DNA of 64,000 nt from Paraglaciecola polaris LMG 21857 (GTDB lineage Bacteria > Pseudomonadota > Gammaproteobacteria > Enterobacterales > Alteromonadaceae). The stretch covers positions 1 to 64,000 of the forward strand of contig NZ_BAER01000133.1 in the NCBI RefSeq assembly GCF_000315055.1, written 5' to 3'. Within the stretch, counting starts at the first letter, position 1. The number at the start of each line of letters is the position of its first letter. The notes under the pieces are model-generated. The model saw nothing but the letters and a program-made list of their open reading frames with translations, ran no database searches and was not told the origin of the DNA. Positions 10,689 to 20,727 of the stretch are shown here, one piece after another. A program made the translations under genes and the position numbers.

Positions 10689-12558
10689 CTACTTTTCTTT
10701 TACCTGATAAATAGTCACGGTTCCACTAACTTCATTCCCAATAATCAATAAGGCGTTGCCATTTGGGCTGTCGGCCGGGGCAACAAATTGAATGCTTTCC
10801 GGCCCTAAGTCGCCAGATTGCGCGACTTCACTACAATCCATGCCTTGTGCTTCATCACATGGGTTTACTAAGTCGTCGTCTAACTCAAAGCGGGTAGAGA
10901 AATCACGGTTGTTATAGTGCGCTACAAAGGCCACATTGAATGGATTTGTTACATCATAAGTAAAAAGGTCACCAGAGCGCTCCTGTGCAATAAACGCATA
11001 CATTCTGCCTTCAATTTCACCCACAGCAATCGCTTCAGGCTCACCGCCCTTGTCATCTGAGCGATTATCACCGTTGTTTTCAGTGTGGGCACTGTTGAAA
11101 TTATTTCCCAAAATAGCGGCGGAAATTTTACCAAAGTCATCGCCCGAGTCATAAACAAGGTTAATGTTCTGGTCCCAGATCGAAAACGAACGGGCACCAT
11201 AGGCGTATAAGGCCTCAAACTCACCGTTGTTGTCCGCATCACCCAGAGCAGTGGTGACTTTCAAGCGTCCAAGCCCGTCTTTTGCACCATTTGCGTCATA
11301 TGCTGCTTGTAGGCTAGGGGAAAGCATCATATTCAGTTCGTCTTCATCGATAATATCGGCAATCCGAACTTCTTCTGAGTAGGCGGCATAATCACGGGAA
11401 TCCCCTTCATTTGCCGATAAAATGAAAGTCGCATCGTTCCATTGATAAGATGCGATGGTGTCAGGTTGATACATTCCGTATAGCCCTTCGGCGTTGCTAA
11501 ACGCTGGAATTTCATCTTTGTTGCTGAAGTCTAACTGATACGTGCCCCAATCTTTAAAACCAAGGGCACGTACTTCTACGGTCAGCGTTGTTAAATCGAG
11601 AATACCGATGGCGTTACTTTCTTGCAGAGACACATAAGCTGTTTGGCCGTCAGGTGCGTAGGTAATGTATTCTGGTTCTAATTCCTCGGCGACTGTCATC
11701 CCATCGGGACCAGCGAATTTGATGCCTGCTGCTTTTAGCAAGGCCATGCGCTTGGCGTCGCTATCGTAATCTTCTTCGTTCAAGGTGTCGTTACTGAATA
11801 CCATGTCAGTAGTGAAGTTAATGGTTTGAGCTGTATCTGTTGGCGTACCGTTTGTCAAAGTGATCATCGATACGCTGCCTTCAGGGTCAAGGTTATAATC
11901 GGTATCGGGCTCTCCTTCGTTAGCCACTAACACATTGCTTCCATCTGGACTGAACGCCACCATGTCGGGTAAGGACCCTGCAGCAACAGCTTTGATGAAA
12001 CTACCTTGACCTGTGGCATCTAAACGAAAAAACAAGCACCGCACCTGGACTGGTTTTAACACTAGCTTCAGCAGCTATCGCCAACACATCATCATAGATG
12101 GCAATAGAGTTTGCGGCGCCAAGCATAATGGTTTGATTTGCTCCGGCAGCATCTTTCACTATCACACTGTCAGCAAAAGTAAAGGCGCTAGACTGTAAAC
12201 TGGCATCAGAAAAAGGATTGGCAACGGGCGCAGTGGTCAAGCCTGAGAGATCAATTACTTCAATTTGGTTCAGTGCAGAATTAATAGCAAACGCACTATT
12301 TGACGCTTTATGAAACTGCACAATTTCAGCGGCGCTTTTACCGAATACCTCTATGCCGCCGGCAGTAAAACGGCCCACTACTTCTATACTAAGTTCCCGA
12401 GGCAAGTTTTGGCCATCGACACCATTAGCGCCGTTTGTACCGTCAACGCCTGATGCACCTTCGTTCCCATCATCTCCATCCGAGGCACAGCTTGATAATG
12501 TGAAGACCATGGCCACGCTAAGTAAGCTTAGTTTTAAAGTATTTTTAAGTGGTTGCAC
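10689..12558 (-). pseudogene. Choice-of-anchor I-type lipoprotein, frameshifted into two frames
   Basis: One gene read in two frames. The first (12558 down to 12001) gives a lipoprotein signal with lipobox LSSC (Cys24), a collagen-like linker of G-x-x triplets (about 31-50) and the first beta-propeller blades. The second continues from about 12030 to 10689 with SLPDMVAFSPDGSNVLVANEGEP, DPEGSV, YITYAPDGQTAYVSLQESNAI and GGEPEAIAVGEIEGRMYAFI, typical of choice-of-anchor I proteins. The join KTSPGAVLVF/RLDATGQG is restored by removing one base from the A6 run at 12027-12032, giving about 622 residues. The protein would sit on the envelope; its function is unknown, and some relatives are labelled alkaline phosphatase-like. 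A sequencing error or on/off slippage are alternatives to true inactivation. Confidence 0.75.
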
Positions 12559-12743
12559 TGAATAATTCCGCTATGTCATGTTTTAAATTAGTTGTGCAAC
12601 TTAAAGTTATTGTGTGACTTTTTAACGACAAACAAATGAACAAATTATGACGGGAGGTAAGCAGATCAAAATTGGGGCAAATTAAAAAGTTAAATAGTGA
12701 TCAGGTCGCATCGAAATTTGACGCTGGGTCTAACAGCAGGGAG

Positions 12744-13112
12744 TTAAAGTCTGCCGATAAAATTTTCCCAAGACAATAACACGCTTTTGAAGTCGGCCAG
12801 TCCACAGCCAGAGATAGATTCTTGATCATATAGCTCAGTGTCTTCGGGAATATCGAACTCTTCTTGTCCCCGAGTGATTGCGGCATACACTTCAATTTCA
12901 TCGCGGTTCAGATCCATATTAAATTCCTGGCCCTGCAATGCATAGTGTTCAATGTTTTTCGTTTCTAACAGTTCAATTATATCCAGAAGATGTGCGATTT
13001 TCTGACGATCTCGTCCTAGTTCTTCACTAAACCACAAGCCGAGGATTTCGGCGCCCATCTCAAAAATTGCCACGGGTTCGGCCCGGTCATTTCTAATAAA
13101 TTGATAATCCAT
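12744..13112 (-). CDS. yacL: UPF0231 family protein, YacL-like
   Basis: A 122-residue acidic protein of unknown function, matching E. coli YacL (120 residues) in its start (MDYQFIRN versus MDYEFLR), its WFSEELG segment and its end, YDQESISGCGLADFKSVLLSWENFI. No catalytic motif or membrane segment is visible. It lies 26 bp downstream of a ygjP-like gene on the same strand, with a VF530 gene before that, so the three may be cotranscribed. The family name is well supported; no role is claimed. Confidence 0.82.
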   Translation of the reverse strand: MDYQFIRNDRAEPVAIFEMGAEILGLWFSEELGRDRQKIAHLLDIIELLETKNIEHYALQGQEFNMDLNRDEIEVYAAITRGQEEFDIPEDTELYDQESISGCGLADFKSVLLSWENFIGRL

Positions 13113-13138
13113 AGGGTTATGCGTCCAATGAGTGATAG

Positions 13139-13633
13139 CTAAAAAAGGTCGCCATGGGCTTCGATTTGGGTGAGGTAAACTCGTAAGTCAAACTCTAGTT
13201 GGTGGTAGTTAGGCAACATGTGTAAACATAGTTGATAGAAAGCCTTATTGTGATCTTTCTCTTTCAAATGCGCCAATTCGTGAACCACGATCATATTTAA
13301 AAATGGCTCAGGAACCCGTTTGAATAACGTACTAACACGGAGCTCATTTTTGCTTTTGAGCTTGCCACCTTGTACGCGAGATACATAAGTGTGAAGTCCT
13401 AATGCGTGATTCACTACGTGAATTTTAGGATCAAACGCGACCTTGCTTAAAGGGGCTGACTTACGCATGTAACGATTTTTTAACGTCATCACATATTCGC
13501 GCAGGGCATTGTCGTTTGCTACTTCATGCACTGTGGGATAGTTTGCGCGTATATAATCACTCAGTTTATTTTCAACGAGCAGTTGTTCAATCTTAATTTG
13601 CAGGTGCGTTGGATATGCCGCTAAATACTTCAT
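13139..13633 (-). CDS. ygjP: YgjP-like metallopeptidase-fold protein (DUF45)
   Basis: A 164-residue protein with the zinc motif HELAHLKEKDHNKAF (HExxH plus a later His), the signature of the YgjP/SprT-like metallopeptidase fold. E. coli YgjP has been reported to act as a UTP pyrophosphatase, so proteolysis is not assured. The frame is open to 13681, but the ATG at 13633 begins 10 bp after the stop of the preceding VF530 gene and gives the family N-terminus MKYLAAYP. The upstream extension has no similarity I recognise. Confidence 0.8.
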   Translation of the reverse strand: MKYLAAYPTHLQIKIEQLLVENKLSDYIRANYPTVHEVANDNALREYVMTLKNRYMRKSAPLSKVAFDPKIHVVNHALGLHTYVSRVQGGKLKSKNELRVSTLFKRVPEPFLNMIVVHELAHLKEKDHNKAFYQLCLHMLPNYHQLEFDLRVYLTQIEAHGDLF

Positions 13634-13643
13634 CGTAGTGCGA

Positions 13644-13979
13644 TTATTGGTCTGTTGACTTTTTAGGTTCAGGCCAGACAAATTCAGCAGAGGATGATGT
13701 GTTTGAAATTGATTTTTCTGCTGGGATGACGTGTTTAGCTGCAGTCGCAGCTTTAGTCGAGGCGCTATGTTGGGTATTTAAGTACAGTTCCTCAACTTTA
13801 CTGCGTGCCCATGGAGTTTTACGTAAAAATTTTAAGCTCGATTTAACGCTTGGGTCGCTTGAAAAGCAATTAATTTTAACCTGCCGGTGCATCTGCTCCC
13901 AGCCTAGCTTTTCAACCAGCGTCTCCACAATAAGTTGTAAGGTTAAGCCGTGTAATGGATTGTTTTTCTGAATTGTCAT
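13644..13979 (-). CDS. VF530 family (DUF2132) protein
   Basis: A 111-residue protein. The first 70 residues match the VF530/DUF2132 family, whose structural prototype came from Vibrio fischeri and which is described as DNA-binding. Key stretches are [41 protein letters not shown] and [12 protein letters not shown]. The C-terminal 40 residues are low-complexity (Ala, Ser, Lys), followed by [10 protein letters not shown], and look disordered. The ATG at 13979 is preferred over a GTG at 13988. First gene of a likely three-gene unit with ygjP and yacL. Confidence 0.82.
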   Translation of the reverse strand: MTIQKNNPLHGLTLQLIVETLVEKLGWEQMHRQVKINCFSSDPSVKSSLKFLRKTPWARSKVEELYLNTQHSASTKAATAAKHVIPAEKSISNTSSSAEFVWPEPKKSTDQ

Positions 13980-14070
13980 ACCGGTCACATCTGAAATTTT
14001 TAATTACGCGCATATCGCATCTGTCGTTACGCTTACTTTGGATAGCCAGAACACCACATATTACAGTGTT

Positions 14071-15600
14071 TTAAGGGGCTTCGAACGAACCTAAGGGTTG
14101 CTCAGGATAAGTGGCGAGCAACTGACGTTTACCCCGTTCATCCACTTGCTCTAATTTAACAGAAAATCCCCACAAATGATGTAAGTGCTGCAGGACTTTG
14201 TGATGGCTATCGGCTAGTGGGATACCCTGTTGGGGGATATACGAAAGGGTAAGGGAACGATCACCACGGGAATCGACCTCATAAACCTGTATATTCGGTT
14301 CAATATTACTCAAGTTATATTGGGCCGATAGCTTTTCTCGAATGGCCTGATAACCACTTTCGTCATGAATGGCTGATACGCCCAAGTAGGAGTTACGTTC
14401 ATCATCTTCTATTGCAAAGAATTTAAAATCACGCATCAGTTTTGGTGACAAAAACTGGCTAATAAAACTCTCGTCCTTAAAATTTTGCATGGCAAAATGT
14501 ACTGTTTCTAACCAATCTTTACCGGCAATTTGCGGGAACCAGACCTTGTCTTCTTCTGTGGGTGATTGGCATATACGTTTAATGTCCATAAACATATTAA
14601 ACCCCAAAGCATAAGGGTTTAATCCTGAATAGTTGGGGTGGTTATAGGCGGGTTGAGCAACGACATTGGTATGGCTATGTAAAAATTCTAGCATGAATTT
14701 ATCACTGACTTTGCGTTCGTCGTAAAGGTGGTTGAGTATATGGTAATGCCAGAAGCAGGCCCAACCTTCATTCATTACTTGAGTTTGCTTTTGCGGGTAA
14801 AAATACTGAGATGTTTTGCGCACAATACGCACCAACTCACGTTGCCAAGACTCCAGCAATGGAGCATTTTTTTCAATGAAATACAGTAGGTTTTCTTGAG
14901 GCTCAGCAGGAAAGCGCTGTTTGTCTTGGTGATCCTTGGTTTCTGACTTAGGCACAGTGCGCCATAAATCGTTGATTTGGGACTGGATATGCTGCTCACG
15001 GGCCTGTTGACGTTCTCGTTCTTTTTGTAAGGATATTTTTTGTGGGCGCTTGTAGCGATCTACGCCAAAATTCATCAATGCATGACAAGAGTCCAGCACG
15101 TTTTCTACTTCGCTCACACCATACTTTTGCTCACATTGAGTGACGTAATTTTTGGCGAACAGCAAATAATTGATAATTGAACTGGCGTCGGTCCATGCTT
15201 TGAAAAGGTAATTGTTTTTAAAAAAAGAATTGTGTCCATAACAGGCATGGGCAATGACTAACGCCTGCATAGTCATGGTATTTTCTTCCATTAAGTAGGC
15301 GATGCATGGATCGGAATTGATGACGATTTCATAGGCCAACCCCATTTGCCCACGACGATAATGCTGCTCTGACTGGATGAATTTCTTGCCGTATGACCAG
15401 TGAGCATAATTGACTGGCATACCAATACTGGCGTAAGCATCCATCATATGCTCTGCAGTAATAATCTCAATTTGGTTGGGATAAATGTCTAGACCGTATA
15501 GTTTGGCAACGCGGTCAATTTCCTGTTCGTATTGGGTTAATAGTTCGAACGTCCAGTCAGGGCCGTCATTCAGGGTGTGTGTGTGTTGGCATTTTTGCAC
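14071..15600 (-). CDS. ycgB: SpoVR family protein, YcgB-like
   Basis: A 509-residue cytoplasmic protein of the SpoVR family (E. coli YcgB has 510). Conserved stretches include the N-terminal PDWTFELL, ENTMTMQALVIAHACYGHNSFF and NEGWACFWHYHILNHLY. No biochemical activity is established; in other bacteria it acts with the PrkA kinase and a YeaH-type protein in stress or sporulation programmes. The frame is open to 15675 inside yeaH, but AAGGAG followed 9 nt later by a GTG at 15600 gives exactly the family length. The GTG begins 1 nt after the yeaH stop codon, indicating translational coupling. Confidence 0.9.
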   Translation of the reverse strand: MQKCQHTHTLNDGPDWTFELLTQYEQEIDRVAKLYGLDIYPNQIEIITAEHMMDAYASIGMPVNYAHWSYGKKFIQSEQHYRRGQMGLAYEIVINSDPCIAYLMEENTMTMQALVIAHACYGHNSFFKNNYLFKAWTDASSIINYLLFAKNYVTQCEQKYGVSEVENVLDSCHALMNFGVDRYKRPQKISLQKERERQQAREQHIQSQINDLWRTVPKSETKDHQDKQRFPAEPQENLLYFIEKNAPLLESWQRELVRIVRKTSQYFYPQKQTQVMNEGWACFWHYHILNHLYDERKVSDKFMLEFLHSHTNVVAQPAYNHPNYSGLNPYALGFNMFMDIKRICQSPTEEDKVWFPQIAGKDWLETVHFAMQNFKDESFISQFLSPKLMRDFKFFAIEDDERNSYLGVSAIHDESGYQAIREKLSAQYNLSNIEPNIQVYEVDSRGDRSLTLSYIPQQGIPLADSHHKVLQHLHHLWGFSVKLEQVDERGKRQLLATYPEQPLGSFEAP

Positions 15601-15601
15601 C

Positions 15602-16885
15602 TTATGACACTCCTTGAGGTTGTTGAACACTGAGATCAAATAGCTCACGAAATACGGGGTAGATATCATCAACATTAATAATGTGTTTTATGGCGAAATT
15701 AGTGTGCGTTTCTGTCAGTTTTTGATAGTCGTACCACAACCTTTGGTGCGGGCGATTTGTTATTTCTACGTAAGCAAAGTAGCGTATTACGGGCAGTAAA
15801 TTTTGTTGTAGAAGTCGAGTGCAAATGGTGCAGTCATCAGTCCAATTGTCGCCATCTGATGCTTGGGCAGCGTAAATATTCCATTCATTACTTGGGTAGC
15901 GTTGAGCAATAATATCTTTCATGAGTATTAATGCACTGGATACGATCGTACCGCCCGTTTCTGTGGAGTAGAAAAATTCTTGCTCATCTACTTCTTTGGC
16001 TTGGGTATGATGATGAATGTAGACTACATCCACATCTTTATAGGTACGGCTCAAAAAAAGATACAGTAATATATAAAAGCGTTTGGCTTTGTCTTTTGTC
16101 GCTTGATCCATTGAGCCTGATACATCCATTAGGCAAAACATCACTGCCTTACTTGAGGGAATAGGGCGCTTTTGATAGTTACGAAAACGCAGATCGAAGG
16201 TATCGATAAACGGTACACGAGCGATGGCTTTTTCTAACGCTTCTATGTCATTTTTTAATTGAGCAATGCGTATCTGATCAGGGATTTGTCCGGCAAGTAA
16301 CTCTGCCAGCTGGGTGTGTAATTTAGCTAATTCTGCTTTCTTGCCAGCCGTTAAGGCAATCCGTCTAGCGACAGAGCCTTTTAACGAACGTACAACATCT
16401 AAATTACTGGGTACGCCATCAGATACGAATCCAGCACGGTAACTCTCGTACTGGACGATTTTTGCTTGTTGATTCTTTTGCAGGTTGGGCAAAACGAGAC
16501 CTTCGAAGAGTAAATCTAAATACTCGTCTTTTGATATTTGAAACACAAAATCATCTTGCCCTTCACCACCGTCGCTCGCATTACTGCCAGCACCCTGTCC
16601 GCCTCCTTCGTCAGGGCGCTTAATTTGGTCACCGGTATTAAATTGATCGTTGCCAGGATGCACGATACTACGCTTTCCCCCTTTACCCGTATGAAATATG
16701 GGCTCAGAGATATCCCGGCTAGAAATACCAATTTTTTCGCCGCTGTTGATGTCAGTCACACTGCGTTTGTTAATCGAATCAGATACCGCCTTTTTTATCT
16801 GCTCCTTGTAACGGCGCAAAAATCGCTGCCGATTAACCGTGCTTTTGCCTTTTCCGTTGAGTCGTCGATCAATAAAATGGGCCAT
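15602..16885 (-). CDS. yeaH: DUF444 family protein, YeaH-like
   Basis: A 427-residue protein, the same length as E. coli YeaH. The N-terminal half is basic and contains the Gly-rich linker [19 protein letters not shown]. The C-terminal half (about 240-420) resembles a von Willebrand factor A domain with the metal-site [12 protein letters not shown] and a later TGGTIVSSA. It is the middle gene of the yeaG-yeaH-ycgB set. In E. coli yeaGH is induced by stationary phase and nitrogen starvation; that is family knowledge and I did not find a matching promoter here. Confidence 0.9.
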   Translation of the reverse strand: MAHFIDRRLNGKGKSTVNRQRFLRRYKEQIKKAVSDSINKRSVTDINSGEKIGISSRDISEPIFHTGKGGKRSIVHPGNDQFNTGDQIKRPDEGGGQGAGSNASDGGEGQDDFVFQISKDEYLDLLFEGLVLPNLQKNQQAKIVQYESYRAGFVSDGVPSNLDVVRSLKGSVARRIALTAGKKAELAKLHTQLAELLAGQIPDQIRIAQLKNDIEALEKAIARVPFIDTFDLRFRNYQKRPIPSSKAVMFCLMDVSGSMDQATKDKAKRFYILLYLFLSRTYKDVDVVYIHHHTQAKEVDEQEFFYSTETGGTIVSSALILMKDIIAQRYPSNEWNIYAAQASDGDNWTDDCTICTRLLQQNLLPVIRYFAYVEITNRPHQRLWYDYQKLTETHTNFAIKHIINVDDIYPVFRELFDLSVQQPQGVS

Positions 16886-16956
16886 ACTGCTTTACCTCAA
16901 TGGGTGCCACCGGACGTATCATAATATACAGAATACTTAGGGTTGAAATCATTGAA

Positions 16957-18879
16957 TTAAGAGGACTTTCTAACCCGTAAATACCATTCACATAACAACC
17001 TCACTTGTTTTTGGGTATAGCCTTTTTCAGCCATACGTTGCACGAAGTCATCGTGTTTTTTCTCATCTTCATTGGAGCCTTTTTTGTTGAATGAAATAAC
17101 CGGTAATAAATCTTCTGTGTTGGAGAACATTTTTTTCTCGATCACGGAGCGCAGTTTTTCATAGCTGGTCCAACTTGGATTTTTCCCTTTGTTGTTGGCC
17201 CTTGCGCGTAAGACAAAATTAACAATTTCATTGCGAAAATCTTTGGGGTTACTTATTCCCGCTGTTTTTTCAATTTTCTCCAACTCTGTGTTTAAGGCTT
17301 CCCTGTCGAATAGCTGACCTGTTTCCGGATCGCGATATTCCTGATCTTGGATCCAAAAATCGGCATAAACGACATAGCGATCGAACAGGTTTTGGCCGTA
17401 CTCAGAATAGGACTCTAAGTATGCAGTTTGAATTTCCTTGCCGATAAATTCGACGTATTTAGGGATCAAGAAGCCTTTTAAATGTTCTTTGTATTTATCC
17501 GCTAATTCAGTGGGAAATTGTTCTCGCTCAATCTGGCGTTCAAGTACGTAAAATAAATGTACCGGATTGGCTGCCAACTCATGTTGATCAAAGTTGAACA
17601 CTCTGGATAAAATCTTAAACGCAAAACGAGTCGATAAGCCTTGCATACCTTCGTCCACGCCAGCGTAGTCTCGATACTCCTGATAAGACTTCGCTTTGGG
17701 ATCTGTGTCTTTTAGACTTTCGCCGTCGTAGACCCGCATTTTGGAATATATACTCGAATTTTCGGGTTCTTTAAGGCGCGATAACACACTAAACTGCGCC
17801 AAGGTTTCTAAGGTGTCTGGGGCGCATGAAGCCCCTAATAGCTCACTATTATCAATGAGTTTGCGGTAAATTTGTATTTCTTCAGAGACCCGTAAACAAT
17901 AGGGCACGTTAACTATATATACCCGATCCAGAAAAGCTTCATTATTTTTATTATTGCGGAACGTTTGCCATTCAGACTCGTTAGAGTGAGCAAGGATCAC
18001 GCCCTCAAACGGTAAAGCGGATAAACCTTCTGTTGAGTTGTAATTCCCTTCCTGGGTAGCTGTCAATAACGGATGCAGTACCTTAATAGGTGCTTTGAAC
18101 ATCTCAACAAACTCCATCAAGCCTTGATTAGCACGGCACAAGGCGCCAGAGTAACTGTAAGCATCCGGATCATTTTGGGCAAAATGTTCTAATCGTCTGA
18201 TATCCACTTTGCCCACTAACGCTGAGATATCTTGATTGTTTTCATCCCCTGGTTCCGTTTTAGCAATGGCAATTTGATCCAGAATCGATGGATGTAATTT
18301 GATAACTTTAAACTGACGTATATCACCGTTGTATTCATGCAGGCGCTTGCGCGCCCAAGGTGACATCACGGTTTTAAGGTAGCGCTGTGGAATGCCGTAC
18401 TCGTCAAGCAGCAGACGACCATCTTCATTTACATCAAACAAACTCAAAGGATGATCGTTTACAGGGGAGTCTTTTAAGACGTAAATAGGTTGTTGTTGCA
18501 TCAACTCTTTGAGTTTTTCAGCTAATGAAGATTTGCCGCCGCCCACCGGACCTAACAGGTAAAGTATTTGTTTTTTCTCTTCAAGACCTTGGGCGGCATG
18601 GCGTAAATATGAAACGATTTGTTCGATGGCGTCTTCCATGCCATAAAAACCATCAAAAGCCGGGTAGCGAGAAATAACACGATTTGAAAATATGCGGCTT
18701 AACGAGGCATCTTTTGATGTATCTAACATCTGTGGCTCGCCTATCGCTTTGAGTAATCGTTCTGCAGCGTTGGCATACGCTGAGTTTTCTGTTTTACATA
18801 TCTCCAGAAACTCATCGATGGTTAATTCTTCTTCCTTACGTGCTTCATACCTGGATTGATATTGCTCTAAAATTCCCAT
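16957..18879 (-). CDS. yeaG: PrkA-type serine protein kinase, YeaG-like
   Basis: A 640-residue protein (E. coli YeaG 644). The N-terminal PrkA AAA+ domain has the Walker A loop LLGPVGGGKSSLAEKL (about 109-124) and a Walker B-like LLLDEYGIP, with a C-terminal PrkA domain from about residue 400. Family members phosphorylate themselves and substrates on Ser/Thr and act in nutrient-stress responses. First gene of the trio with yeaH (71 bp downstream) and ycgB, the gene order seen across proteobacteria. The 271 bp upstream up to sodB hold only the sodB terminator. Confidence 0.92.
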   Translation of the reverse strand: MGILEQYQSRYEARKEEELTIDEFLEICKTENSAYANAAERLLKAIGEPQMLDTSKDASLSRIFSNRVISRYPAFDGFYGMEDAIEQIVSYLRHAAQGLEEKKQILYLLGPVGGGKSSLAEKLKELMQQQPIYVLKDSPVNDHPLSLFDVNEDGRLLLDEYGIPQRYLKTVMSPWARKRLHEYNGDIRQFKVIKLHPSILDQIAIAKTEPGDENNQDISALVGKVDIRRLEHFAQNDPDAYSYSGALCRANQGLMEFVEMFKAPIKVLHPLLTATQEGNYNSTEGLSALPFEGVILAHSNESEWQTFRNNKNNEAFLDRVYIVNVPYCLRVSEEIQIYRKLIDNSELLGASCAPDTLETLAQFSVLSRLKEPENSSIYSKMRVYDGESLKDTDPKAKSYQEYRDYAGVDEGMQGLSTRFAFKILSRVFNFDQHELAANPVHLFYVLERQIEREQFPTELADKYKEHLKGFLIPKYVEFIGKEIQTAYLESYSEYGQNLFDRYVVYADFWIQDQEYRDPETGQLFDREALNTELEKIEKTAGISNPKDFRNEIVNFVLRARANNKGKNPSWTSYEKLRSVIEKKMFSNTEDLLPVISFNKKGSNEDEKKHDDFVQRMAEKGYTQKQVRLLCEWYLRVRKSS

Positions 18880-19079
18880 AACTAAACCTCACATATAGAA
18901 AATTTTCCAACCTGTACTTGTAAGGTTAGACCGTAATTTAGATTTATATGTTGCAGATTTAGAATAATATTTGCTAGATGAAGGAAAATTTTGAATATTC
19001 AGCACTATTAACATGCTTGGTTAATTTATTGATCTTTGAGAAAATCCTAAGCGTTATATGCTGGTATATAGCCAGGCAT

Positions 19080-19103
19080 AAAAAAGCCTCGAAAAATCGA
19101 GGC
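19080..19103 (-). terminator. Rho-independent terminator of sodB
   Basis: On the - strand, GCCTCGA, loop TTTT, TCGAGGC and then T6, located 48 bp after the sodB stop codon. Confidence 0.9.
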
Positions 19104-19150
19104 CCTTAATATCAACTAATTTATTTAACCTAAATTAGGATAGCAAATGC

Positions 19151-19732
19151 TTAAGCGAAGTTGCTTGCAGCAAAATCCCAGTTTGCTAGTGCCCAGAAAC
19201 CTTCAAGGTACTTAGGACGCGCATTACGATAATCAATATAATAAGCGTGTTCCCATAAATCTACGGTAAGTAGAGGAGTAAGGTTAGCGTCAGTTAATGG
19301 TGTTGCAGCGTTGCTGGTGTTGACGATATCAAGACTGCCATCTGCCGTTTTTACTAACCAAGTCCAGCTTGAACCAAAGTTGTTTACCGCTTTATCGTTT
19401 AATGCTGCTTTGAAGTCAGCAAATGAACCCCATTTAGCATTAATTGCATCAGCAAGTGCGCCAGTTGGCTCACCGCCACCATTTGGGCTAAGGCTGTTCC
19501 AGTAGAATGTGTGGTTCCAGATTTGAGCGGCGTTATTGAAAACTCCACCTTCAGACGATTTAACGATCTCTTCAAGATCTTTATTCGCCATATCAGTACC
19601 TTCAACTAGGCCATTTAGCTTAGTAACGTAAGTCGCGTGATGCTTACCATAATGATATTCCAATGTCTCAGCTGAGATATGTGGTTCTAAAGCATTTTTT
19701 GCATACGGAAGTGCTGGTAATTCGAAAGCCAT
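19151..19732 (-). CDS. sodB: Iron superoxide dismutase
   Basis: A 193-residue cytoplasmic Fe-type superoxide dismutase converting superoxide to oxygen and hydrogen peroxide. Metal ligands are His27, His74, Asp158 and His162 (the last two in [13 protein letters not shown]). The outer-sphere glutamine of iron enzymes is Gln70 in [13 protein letters not shown], supporting Fe over Mn. There is no signal peptide. It is monocistronic with its own terminator and lies close to grxD, bfd and a peroxiredoxin gene, making a redox and iron neighbourhood. Confidence 0.96.
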   Translation of the reverse strand: MAFELPALPYAKNALEPHISAETLEYHYGKHHATYVTKLNGLVEGTDMANKDLEEIVKSSEGGVFNNAAQIWNHTFYWNSLSPNGGGEPTGALADAINAKWGSFADFKAALNDKAVNNFGSSWTWLVKTADGSLDIVNTSNAATPLTDANLTPLLTVDLWEHAYYIDYRNARPKYLEGFWALANWDFAASNFA

Positions 19733-19997
19733 GATAATTCTCCATTTAAAGTTAACAATAATCGTGTGTCTAACCTTGGGTAAGTACTAACGTTTTATAC
19801 ACGAATATAAAAGTCGTTGTCCAAGGTTATACTGAAACCCAACACGTATCTGCGGGCAGACAGGGTACATTACAAGGGGTAAGCTTGATAATATTTTGAA
19901 ACCAATAAAGATCATACGCTAAGATTGGTATCTTGCCTTGAAAACGGTAAACTTGACTACATCATTAGTGTTATTCAAATATTCAGTGAGAGTGAGC

Positions 19998-20324
19998 ATG
20001 GAAACGGTCGAAAAAATTCAGCAACAAATCAGCGAAAATCCAATTCTTTTATATATGAAGGGATCACCGAAATTACCAAACTGTGGCTTTTCAGCTCAGG
20101 CGTCTCAAGCATTGATGACTTGTGGTGAAGAGTTTGCCTATGTGGATATTCTGCAAAATCCAGATATTCGCGCTGAGTTGCCAAAATATGCAGATTGGCC
20201 TACTTTCCCACAATTATGGGTTGACGGCGAGTTGGTGGGTGGTTGTGACATCATCATGGAAATGGTTCAGCAAGGTGAATTGCAAACTATTATTAAAGAA
20301 AGTGCAGCCAAACGCGCTAAATAA
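19998..20324 (+). CDS. grxD: Monothiol glutaredoxin, Grx4 type
   Basis: A 108-residue monothiol glutaredoxin with the active site CGFS (Cys29 to Ser32) and the glutathione-binding segments WPTFPQLWVDGELVGGCDI. Grx4 homologues bind a 2Fe-2S cluster with glutathione, often with a BolA partner, and pass clusters to apoproteins. The frame is open from 19938, but the ATG at 19998 gives the family N-terminus METVEKIQQQI. A terminator follows 54 bp downstream. Confidence 0.95.
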   Translation: METVEKIQQQISENPILLYMKGSPKLPNCGFSAQASQALMTCGEEFAYVDILQNPDIRAELPKYADWPTFPQLWVDGELVGGCDIIMEMVQQGELQTIIKESAAKRAK

Positions 20325-20377
20325 CGTGCAGCTTTAACGGCGTGTTATTACTCCGTTATTGATATATCGTTTTCCAT

Positions 20378-20407
20378 AAAAAAAGAGTCGTTTAAGACTC
20401 TTTTTTT
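20378..20407. terminator. Bidirectional terminator between grxD and bfd
   Basis: GAGTC / GACTC stem flanked by A7 and T7, so it can end transcription from grxD (+) and from bfd (-). Confidence 0.9.
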
Positions 20408-20507
20408 GTAGCTTTCTTTTGACTATTTACCACTCATAAGCAAAGGGTAAGGCTGTAAATAGAATGAGTAGTGCACCTAACAAAGCGCTCATTTTAATTA
20501 GGTTGGG

Positions 20508-20702
20508 TTAACACACTTCTTTAAATAGAGATTCATCAATGATTGTGTTGTCAACAATGCTTTGTGCCATGCGTACACATTTGCCGCACTGATCACCTAC
20601 GCCCAGCGCTTCACGTAGCTGACGCATATTGCCCACACCGTCTTCGCGAACGGCCTGTTTAATAGCTTTGTCGGTAATACCGTGACACAAACAAACGTAC
20701 AT
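20508..20702 (-). CDS. bfd: Bacterioferritin-associated ferredoxin
   Basis: A 64-residue 2Fe-2S ferredoxin with the four cluster ligands Cys4, Cys6, Cys39 and Cys42 (CLCHGIT and QCGKC). Bfd reduces the mineral core of bacterioferritin so that stored iron can be released under iron limitation. No bacterioferritin gene is adjacent here. AAGG precedes the ATG, and a Fur-like box covers the promoter, the usual iron-starvation control for this gene. Confidence 0.95.
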   Translation of the reverse strand: MYVCLCHGITDKAIKQAVREDGVGNMRQLREALGVGDQCGKCVRMAQSIVDNTIIDESLFKEVC

Positions 20703-20727
20703 AGTTAACCTTACTTAATCTTGATGT

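Noticed and set aside
12001-12060. Programmed frameshift joining the two lipoprotein frames
   Set aside because: A +1 shift would be needed, and I see no stimulating stop codon or known +1 slippery context. An indel or slippage is simpler.
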